Under the pieces are notes generated by a model. The model was not told the DNA's origin. It searched no databases and saw only the letters and a list, made by a program, of their open reading frames with translations. A stretch of DNA of 28,616 nucleotides, from contig DHDL01000014.1 in the NCBI GenBank assembly GCA_002399345.1, positions 118,623-147,238 of the forward strand, written 5' to 3'. Position numbers and translations under genes: made by a program. How positions within the stretch are numbered: position 1 is the first letter of the stretch; the number at the start of each line of letters is the position of its first letter. Below, piece after piece: positions 22,654-28,616 of the stretch. This stretch comes from Thermoanaerobacterales bacterium UBA4877. GTDB taxonomy: Bacteria; Bacillota; Thermoanaerobacteria; Thermoanaerobacterales; UBA4877.

Positions 22654-23247
22654 TTGAGTACAACAACAGAGGCTAAAATGCTGGAAGTTCGTTGGCACGG
22701 CAGAGGTGGACAAGGAGCAAAGACGGCATCTTTGTTACTAGCACAGGCCGCATTTGAGACAGGGGCATACATGCAGGCTTTTCCTGAATATGGTCCGGAA
22801 AGAATGGGGGCTCCCGTTACTGCTTTTACAAGGATCAGTACAGCACCAATAAGGATTCACTCGAATATTTATGAACCGGATGTAGAGGTTGTGGTGGATC
22901 ATACACTTATAGGTACGGTGGATGTTACTGCCGGCTTAAAGAAGGACGGGGGCATATTACTGGTCAATACAGCGGATGACCCGGAGGTTGTCAGAAAGAA
23001 GACGGGATTTGAGGGCAAGATATATACTATAGATGGCTCGCAGATAGCTTTAGATGAGATAGGAGGCAATTTCCCAAATACTCCTATGCTTGCGGCTGTC
23101 GTGAAGGTGACAGACGTATTGGATGAGAAGAAATTTGTAGAGAATATGGAAGGCAATTTCAAAAAGAAATTTGCGCACAAGTTACAGGTTGTTGATGGGA
23201 ATATGCGTGCTTTAAAGAGAGCTATGCAGGAGGTGAAGGGCCTATGA
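22654..23247 (+). CDS. porG: Pyruvate:ferredoxin oxidoreductase gamma subunit
   Basis: 197 aa from a TTG start with GGAAGGAGG 7 bases upstream; a later in-frame ATG at 22678 is less well placed. RWHGRGGQGAKTASLLLAQAA and FPEYGPERMGAPV are the signatures of the gamma domain of 2-oxoacid:acceptor oxidoreductases. With the delta, alpha and beta subunits that follow, it forms the four-subunit enzyme that oxidises pyruvate with CoA to acetyl-CoA and CO2, reducing ferredoxin. The four genes overlap or lie 12 bases apart, so they are one operon. Specificity for pyruvate rather than another 2-oxoacid is inferred from overall resemblance. Confidence 0.9.
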   Translation: MSTTTEAKMLEVRWHGRGGQGAKTASLLLAQAAFETGAYMQAFPEYGPERMGAPVTAFTRISTAPIRIHSNIYEPDVEVVVDHTLIGTVDVTAGLKKDGGILLVNTADDPEVVRKKTGFEGKIYTIDGSQIALDEIGGNFPNTPMLAAVVKVTDVLDEKKFVENMEGNFKKKFAHKLQVVDGNMRALKRAMQEVKGL

Positions 23248-23549
23248 GTAAAAAGGTTTACAAAACAGGACCAGATGCTACATGGGAAGAGCTTCCAAAA
23301 GCAGGCGTGATATTAGAACCAGGTAATGCACAGGGCTTTAAGACAGGTGACTGGAGGGTTGAGAAACCTGAATATGATCCTGATAAATGCATCCAATGTC
23401 TTTTCTGCTGGGCATATTGTCCGGAAGGTTCTATAAAGATAGAGGACGGTAAGGTTGTTGGGATAGATTATGAACACTGCAAAGGTTGCGGAATTTGTGC
23501 AGTTGAATGCCCGGACAGGGCTAAGGCAATAAAGATGATTAAAGAGTAG
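23244..23549 (+). CDS. porD: Pyruvate:ferredoxin oxidoreductase delta (ferredoxin-like) subunit
   Basis: 101 aa with two [4Fe-4S] motifs: C49, C52, C55, C59-P and C79, C82, C85, C89-P. It passes electrons from the thiamine site to external ferredoxin. The N-terminal TWEELPKAGVILEPGNAQGFKTGDWR is the usual delta-subunit leader of Por/Vor enzymes. Its ATG overlaps the TGA of the gamma gene (ATGA at 23244-23247). Confidence 0.93.
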   Translation: MSKKVYKTGPDATWEELPKAGVILEPGNAQGFKTGDWRVEKPEYDPDKCIQCLFCWAYCPEGSIKIEDGKVVGIDYEHCKGCGICAVECPDRAKAIKMIKE

Positions 23550-23561
23550 GGAGGGAGATAA

Positions 23562-24764
23562 ATGGCTAAGAGAGTTTCGTTATCAGGCAATGAAGCAGCA
23601 GCTTATGCTATGAGGCAAATAAATCCAGATGTTGTTGCTGCATACCCGATTACACCTTCAACGGAGATACCTCAATATTTTTCACAGTTTGTTGCGAATG
23701 GCGAGGTGGATACTGAATTTGTAACAGTTGAATCAGAGCACAGTGCTATGAGTGCCTGCATAGGTGCTTCAGCCGCCGGCGCAAGGACAATGACGGCTAC
23801 TTCTTCACAGGGCCTGGCATACATGTATGAGGTCGTGCATATAGCTGCTTCAATGAGGCTGCCAATAGTTATGGTTGTAGGAAACAGAGCAATATCTGCA
23901 CCTATAAATATACACAATGACCACAGTGATTCAATGGGTGCCAGGGACGCTGGTTGGATACAGCTTTACTCCGAGAGCGCACAGGAGGCATATGACAATG
24001 TACTGCAGGCCATAAGGATTGCTGAAGATCCAAGGGTTAGTCTGCCTGTTATGGTGTGTATGGATGGTTTTATTACAACCCATGCGCTTGAGAGTATTGA
24101 GGTTTTAGATGATGATGAAGTAAAGAAGTTTATCGGTGAATATAAGCCGGAGAATTATCTGCTGAATGCAAAGCATCCGATATCTTTGGGTGCACTGGAT
24201 CTTCCGCCGTATTATACTGAGCATAAGAGACAAGAGCAGGCGGGCATGGATAATGCGAAAAAGGTCATGCTAGAGGTTGCCAAGGAATATGCGGAAATCA
24301 GCGGCAGAAATTACGGCTATTTTGAGAAATATGATCTTGATGATGCTGATGTAGCTGTAGTGGTACTAAACTCCACAGCAGGAACAACAAAGGTTGTCAT
24401 AGATAAATTAAGATCTCAAGGTATAAAGGCAGGCCTTTTAAAGCCGAGGGCATATAGACCGCTCCCCGCTAAGGAGATATATGATGCACTTAAAAATGTA
24501 AAAGCTGTGGCTGTTTTGGATAAGTCCGACAGCTTTGGTGCTTACGGTCCGTTGTTTACGGATATAAGGAATATAATGTTTGATGATAAAGATATTAAGA
24601 TTGTTAACTATATATTTGGCCTGGGCGGCAGAGATATAGATACAGGGCACATAGAGAAGGTTTTCAACGATCTTCTGGATATTGTAAAAACAGGCAAAGC
24701 TTGCAATGTAAAACAGTATCTTGGTATTAAAGAAAAGGGTGGTGACGAAGCATGCCAACTTTAA
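23562..24764 (+). CDS. porA: Pyruvate:ferredoxin oxidoreductase alpha subunit
   Basis: 400 aa, full length for a stand-alone alpha subunit. The pyrimidine-binding domain of the thiamine site starts with SGNEAAAYAMRQINPDVVAAYPITPSTEIPQYFS and keeps the catalytically important glutamate in VTVESEHSAMSACIGASAAG. The later VVVLNSTAGTTKVVIDKLRSQGIKAGLLKPRAYRPLP belongs to the transketolase C-like domain. GGGAGG lies upstream. It ends inside the start of the beta gene with a 13-base overlap. Confidence 0.94.
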   Translation: MAKRVSLSGNEAAAYAMRQINPDVVAAYPITPSTEIPQYFSQFVANGEVDTEFVTVESEHSAMSACIGASAAGARTMTATSSQGLAYMYEVVHIAASMRLPIVMVVGNRAISAPINIHNDHSDSMGARDAGWIQLYSESAQEAYDNVLQAIRIAEDPRVSLPVMVCMDGFITTHALESIEVLDDDEVKKFIGEYKPENYLLNAKHPISLGALDLPPYYTEHKRQEQAGMDNAKKVMLEVAKEYAEISGRNYGYFEKYDLDDADVAVVVLNSTAGTTKVVIDKLRSQGIKAGLLKPRAYRPLPAKEIYDALKNVKAVAVLDKSDSFGAYGPLFTDIRNIMFDDKDIKIVNYIFGLGGRDIDTGHIEKVFNDLLDIVKTGKACNVKQYLGIKEKGGDEACQL

Positions 24765-25678
24765 GAGATATAGCCAAGAAACCGGAACTTATTACTGGTG
24801 GTCATAGACTCTGTGCCGGCTGTGGTGCACCTATAACTGCAAGAAGGGTTATGAGTGCAGTGCCAGAGGATACTAATGTGGTTGTTGCCAATGCTACAGG
24901 ATGTTTGGAGGTTTCAACAACAGTTTATCCTTATACGGCATGGAGAACATCATACATTCACAATGCTTTTGCAAATGCCAGTGCCACCATTAGTGGTGTT
25001 GAAGCAGCATATAAATCACTTAAGAGGCAAGGCAAGATTAATGATAAATATAAATTTGTTGCCTTTGGTGGTGATGGAGGAACCTATGATATAGGACTTC
25101 AGTCTCTTTCCGGTGCTTTAGAGCGTGGACATGATTTTGTGTATGTGTGCTATGATAACGGTGCTTATATGAATACCGGAATACAGAGGTCTTCTGCTAC
25201 ACCTTTGTATGCTGATACTACAACCAGCCCTGCCGGAAAGGTTAGCCCCGGCAAGACACAGCTGAGAAAGGAGCTTTCCGATATAGCTGTAGCACATAAT
25301 ATACCTTATGTGGCTCAGTCTACACCTGCACATTGGAAAGACCTTTACGAAAAATCTGAGAAAGCTTTTAAGGTTGACGGACCGGCTTTACTTAACGTAC
25401 TCGCTGTATGCCCAAGAGGTTGGAGAACCAACACACCAGAGGGCATGGAAATAACCAGATTGGCTGTTGAGACATGTGTATGGCCTATGTTTGAGGTTGT
25501 AGAAGGTAAATGGAGATTAACATATAAACCTAGAAAGAAACTGCCGGTTGAAGACTTCCTTAAGAGGCAGGGAAGATTTAAGCATATGTTTAAACCCGGC
25601 AATGAGCATTTGATTGAGGAATTCCAGCAGGCTGTTGACAAACGTTGGGAACAGATTCTGAGACGCTGCGAGGAATAA
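24752..25678 (+). CDS. porB: Pyruvate:ferredoxin oxidoreductase beta subunit
   Basis: 308 aa. It binds thiamine diphosphate through GDGGTYDIGLQSLSGALERG to DNGAYMNTGIQ, and holds a [4Fe-4S] cluster with cysteines in HRLCAGCGAP, in ATGCLEV and near VCPRGW. These features identify the beta subunit of Por-type 2-oxoacid oxidoreductases. The ATG overlaps the end of the alpha gene. A strong terminator follows at 25699-25739, closing the operon. Confidence 0.95.
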   Translation: MPTLRDIAKKPELITGGHRLCAGCGAPITARRVMSAVPEDTNVVVANATGCLEVSTTVYPYTAWRTSYIHNAFANASATISGVEAAYKSLKRQGKINDKYKFVAFGGDGGTYDIGLQSLSGALERGHDFVYVCYDNGAYMNTGIQRSSATPLYADTTTSPAGKVSPGKTQLRKELSDIAVAHNIPYVAQSTPAHWKDLYEKSEKAFKVDGPALLNVLAVCPRGWRTNTPEGMEITRLAVETCVWPMFEVVEGKWRLTYKPRKKLPVEDFLKRQGRFKHMFKPGNEHLIEEFQQAVDKRWEQILRRCEE

Positions 25679-25698
25679 TAGGTTACTTTTGTTTATTT

Positions 25699-25739
25699 TA
25701 AAGCTATGGTGATTAACTACCATAGCTTTAATTTTTTTT
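25699..25739 (+). terminator. Terminator of the por operon
   Basis: Perfect 12-base stem TAAAGCTATGGT (25699-25710) with ACCATAGCTTTA (25719-25730), then A and eight T. Confidence 0.92.
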
Positions 25740-25833
25740 AAAATGGTTATAAATACCGTGGGTTATTTAAAGCAAATATGACAATAATATATTTTGGGGC
25801 AAATATATTTTAAAAATATGGAGGGGTTAAATA

Positions 25834-26178
25834 ATGACTGTAAAAAGTGATTTGGAAAAGGCAAAGGCATCAGCCCAGGGAGCAATGGGTAACTATGCAA
25901 CTTTTTCAAGTTCTACTGAAGACCCTATGGCTAAGCAGATGTTTGAGCAGATGCAACAGGATATGCAGAGGCATGTCGATATGATTAATAATAGATTAAA
26001 CTATGTTAATCAGAACAATAACCTCAACAGCGGCCAGGCCCCTACGCAAGGTGCACAAAACTCGTCAGTTAACAACCTGAGTGCGGATGCGGCAAAAAAT
26101 GCATCCAAGGTTGCTAAATCTGCAGAGAACAAAACAGATAAGCTGCTTAATACGGTTAAAAATAACCAAACGAAGTAA
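25834..26178 (+). CDS. DUF1657 family protein
   Basis: 114 aa, small and helical. Residues 1-60 (MTVKSDLEKAKASAQGAMGN, TEDPMAKQMFEQMQQDMQRHVDMINNRLNYV) match the DUF1657 domain found in many spore formers, often beside spoVA-type genes. The last ~50 residues are a low-complexity N/Q/S/A/K tail not usual in the family. GGAGGGG lies before the ATG. It is flanked by terminators, so it is a single-gene unit. Function is unknown; a spore-related role is inference from the family's distribution. Confidence 0.78.
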   Translation: MTVKSDLEKAKASAQGAMGNYATFSSSTEDPMAKQMFEQMQQDMQRHVDMINNRLNYVNQNNNLNSGQAPTQGAQNSSVNNLSADAAKNASKVAKSAENKTDKLLNTVKNNQTK

Positions 26179-26185
26179 CGAGCAA

Positions 26186-26209
26186 GGGTGGGCGCAAGCC
26201 CACTCTTTT
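26186..26209 (+). terminator. Terminator after the DUF1657 gene
   Basis: GGGTGGGC (26186-26193), loop GCAA, GCCCACTC (26198-26205) with one G-T wobble, followed by TTTT. Confidence 0.85.
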
Positions 26210-26225
26210 GTTATAATAACTATAA

Positions 26226-26545
26226 AGCCACGGTCTCACTGAGAAACCGGAACAGCTTGAAAAGTGCGAAGGAACACACTATTCTGATGCTGCAATTTCA
26301 TCAAAGATTCCATATACAAATATACAAACAGTTAATGTGAAGAATAATGGCACAATCTCAGATTTGCCTGATGACGCCATAATAGAATATAGATAAGGCA
26401 AGGACACATCCGGTAAGTTTTGGGCATGCACCGGCTAAATGGGAGTACGCCTACTTGTTCCGCCGGCAATGACAGCTAAAAAATATTGGACGACATGATT
26501 AAGCAGAATATGATATATCTGACACAATACAAAAAATGTGATTAA
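26226..26545 (+). pseudogene. Decayed 3' remnant of a GH4-family glycosidase gene
   Basis: The frame 26226-26396 encodes 56 residues before a TAA, with no start codon. Its end, IQTVNVKNNGTISDLPDDAIIEYR, reads like the NVPNxGxIxNLPDDAVVE motif near the C-terminus of GH4 enzymes (6-phospho-glucosidases and alpha-galactosidases). A second piece in another frame, ILDDMIKQNMIYLTQYKKCD followed by TAA (26543-26545), resembles the usual GH4 tail (a helix ending in YLPQFK-like residues). The NAD-binding N-terminus and metal site are missing. Stops, a frame change and lost sequence between the pieces show it is not functional. The bases 26546-26695 hold only AT-rich upstream sequence. Confidence 0.6.
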
Positions 26546-26695
26546 TTCTTGCATAATATGTAAAAAAATAGTAACATAGATATGCAATTTGTTTTTCCGC
26601 TTTATTTGCATGTAGTTCTATAAGATTTATAGGCAGTCTTGCAATCGGGAAATCGATATCAGTAAAGATTATTTTAATATGAAAGGACGATAAAT

Positions 26696-28612
26696 ATGGG
26701 TAAATTCAAGCAAAAAATTATGGCGGCTATTATGGTGTTCTGTATGTTGTTTTCAGTGCTGCCTGTAAACGTATTTGCCGAGGACGCAGTTGCGTCACTT
26801 AATGATACAGGCAGTGCAGCAAAGATAGCTAGTACGGGAACGGTCAATGTATACCCAAATAAAATTACATCTAAAATTAATAAAAATATATATGGCATGC
26901 ATATTCCTGCGTGGAATGAAACACTGTTTGATAATAATAATATAAATCCTCGGATGCTTAAAAACCTAAAGGAAGCAGGTATATCCTTTCTTGTGTATCC
27001 CGGCGGTGGATTCGGATATGACTTCATTTGGAATAAATTAAATTCTACCAGTGAAATTAATACCGATGAATTTATTAAATTATCCAGACAGCTTAATGCA
27101 ACGACAAAGATTTCGGTAAATCCGAATGCCTCGCCGGAATTGGCTGCTAAATGGATAAAATATGTTAATAAGGATTTAAAGGCAAATGTTAAGTATTGGG
27201 AAATAGCAGATGAACCATACCTGACGATGAGTGCTGATGAATTTGTAAAAACGATGAATAAATTTGTGCCGATTATGAAGAAAGCAGACCCGTCGATTAA
27301 AATAATAGCAAATGTTCCTGCGACCAATGAAGCTTTTACAAAAGAGGTCATTGAAAAGGCAGGAAGGTATATTGATGTATATTCAATACATGATTTTCCG
27401 CTTTCCCCATCAAAAGAAGTAGACCCTTCGTCACCATATGATGAAAATAATAAACAATTATTTTACAAGGATTTGTTGGGTTCACCTCAAAAACTGCATG
27501 ATCAGCTAAAGAATGTTAGAGAATGGGTTAAACAGCTCTATCCAAAGAAAACAGTGGAATACCAAATAGGATCTTTTGCACCCGTAAACTGGGGCCCGGA
27601 AGACTGGACGGTTAATGCACTGCCCGACGCTTTATGGACAGCTGATATGCTGGGGACATTTGCAGAAGAAAAAGTAACAGGGGCAGCATATTGGGCTCTA
27701 ATGAATCCTTATCCGCCGGCACAAGGTGATTTTGGCATGTTTAGCCCGGACATGAAACCATACGTGAGTTATTACCCGTATGTTTTGTATAATAAGCACT
27801 TTGGGAATACAATGGTTAAAAATGAAACAGATGTTAAAGATATAAGCGTATATACAAGTTTAAGCAATGATCATAAGAATCTTTACGTTATGTTGATAAA
27901 TAAGTCACCGGATAAAAACTATAATCTGCGTTTTGATTTGGATAAATTCAAACCGAGCGGGGATGCTGCCGCATGGATTTTGGATGGGCCGGTAAATGCC
28001 GACAACCCGACTAATTATGGTTTAAGAAAAGAGAAATTAAATAATATAAATAAAGAATTTAATTATAAGGTCGGCCCTTATTCTGTTACTGCGATTGAAA
28101 TACCCAGAAATGGTAGTAAGCTGGATTTAACTGACACCCCGAATTTAGCATTAAACAAACCGACATCTTCATCATCAACAGCTTTAAATACAGACTCCAA
28201 GTACTATAAGACATATGATTATCTTTCTGACAAAGCAACAGATGGTGATCTAAAAACAAGGTGGGCTTCAAAGGTTTTCCAAAAAGAAAATGAATGGTTT
28301 AGTATTGATCTCGGGAGTACACAAAAATTTAATCAAATCAAAATAAATTGGGAATATTGGCCCGCCGCCTATGATATCAAAATATCAAATGATGGAAGGG
28401 ATTGGACTAAAATAGCAGATCGCAGCCTTGCCATAAAAGAAAAGCCTGAGCCCCAGCCGATTGATGTACTGAATTTGGGAAAAACAATAGAGGCCAGATA
28501 CATGCGTATAGATATGACGAAAAGACCTGATAAATCCGGCGCAAAGGCAGGATGCTCGCAATGGACACCGGATGCCTATTCAATATGGGAATTGGGTATT
28601 TACCTTAGGTAG
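26696..28612 (+). CDS. Secreted glycoside hydrolase-like protein with C-terminal CBM32 (F5/8 type C) domain
   Basis: 638 aa, AAAGGA before the ATG. Signal peptide with predicted cleavage after VFA (residue 28). Residues ~45-400 look like a clan GH-A barrel, related to GH39/GH51-type enzymes: YPGGGFGYDFIW, YWEIADEPYL with candidate acid/base E173, and VEYQIGSFAP with candidate nucleophile E288. A beta-sandwich follows to ~475. From ~482 an F5/8C domain starts with NLALNKPTSSSS and includes ATDGDLKTRWAS and WFSIDLGS, which would bind sugar chains. It probably attacks plant or microbial polysaccharide outside the cell. The exact GH family is uncertain, and D rather than N before E173 is unusual. 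Confidence 0.75.
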   Translation: MGKFKQKIMAAIMVFCMLFSVLPVNVFAEDAVASLNDTGSAAKIASTGTVNVYPNKITSKINKNIYGMHIPAWNETLFDNNNINPRMLKNLKEAGISFLVYPGGGFGYDFIWNKLNSTSEINTDEFIKLSRQLNATTKISVNPNASPELAAKWIKYVNKDLKANVKYWEIADEPYLTMSADEFVKTMNKFVPIMKKADPSIKIIANVPATNEAFTKEVIEKAGRYIDVYSIHDFPLSPSKEVDPSSPYDENNKQLFYKDLLGSPQKLHDQLKNVREWVKQLYPKKTVEYQIGSFAPVNWGPEDWTVNALPDALWTADMLGTFAEEKVTGAAYWALMNPYPPAQGDFGMFSPDMKPYVSYYPYVLYNKHFGNTMVKNETDVKDISVYTSLSNDHKNLYVMLINKSPDKNYNLRFDLDKFKPSGDAAAWILDGPVNADNPTNYGLRKEKLNNINKEFNYKVGPYSVTAIEIPRNGSKLDLTDTPNLALNKPTSSSSTALNTDSKYYKTYDYLSDKATDGDLKTRWASKVFQKENEWFSIDLGSTQKFNQIKINWEYWPAAYDIKISNDGRDWTKIADRSLAIKEKPEPQPIDVLNLGKTIEARYMRIDMTKRPDKSGAKAGCSQWTPDAYSIWELGIYLR

Positions 28613-28616
28613 AATA

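Noticed and set aside
26674..27351. Leftward 225-codon open frame opposite the glycoside hydrolase-like gene
   Set aside because: Antisense shadow; the plus strand has a signal peptide, catalytic motifs and a ribosome binding site.

Overview
The window looks like a chromosomal segment of an endospore-forming anaerobic member of the Clostridia. The evidence is an AT-rich genome with AGGAGG-type ribosome binding sites, a gerA-type germination operon, a PdaA-like cortex deacetylase, the pro-sigmaK inhibitor BofA, a DUF1657 protein, the large Firmicutes-type SRP RNA and a four-subunit pyruvate:ferredoxin oxidoreductase. Species cannot be fixed from the sequence alone. The block tadA - tRNA-Ser - SRP RNA - dnaX - ybaB - recR - DUF2508 - bofA matches the origin-proximal order of Bacillus subtilis, so the window may lie near oriC.

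Layout. 1-155: start of a leftward gene cut by the window edge. 246-4131: sigmaG-like promoter and three-gene gerA-type operon. 4231-6291: a two-P-loop ATPase and an M19 dipeptidase. 6513-8184: a Cas4-like nuclease split over two reading frames, coupled to a pdaA-like lipoprotein. 8257-8999: a metal-sensing ArsR repressor converging on an XRE regulator. 9204-10543: an LPG-synthase-type membrane protein and a small zinc-ribbon protein. 10564-14223: a tandemly duplicated amino-acid-binding lipoprotein unit; only the second copy leads into the permease and ATPase. A group of DnaA boxes lies in the second copy's leader. 14238-16165: hpf and an unrecognised gene, both behind sigmaH-like promoters, then niaR. 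16179-16936: tadA and two tRNA-Ser genes. 17028-18624: YitT-type membrane protein (leftward) and a MerR regulator. 18647-22363: SRP RNA, dnaX, ybaB, recR, DUF2508, bofA. 22437-25739: porGDAB operon behind a leader rich in ACTGT/ACAGT repeats. 25834-28612: DUF1657 gene, a decayed GH4 glycosidase fragment, and a secreted glycoside-hydrolase-like protein with a C-terminal CBM32 domain.

The most interesting points are the split membrane-anchored Cas4-like nuclease with no CRISPR array, the repeat-rich control region of the pyruvate oxidoreductase operon, the DnaA-box group inside a duplicated leader, two adjacent sigmaH-like promoters with identical spacing, and the GH4 pseudogene. I saw no clear new defence or mobile system. 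All family assignments are from motif reading, without database searches.
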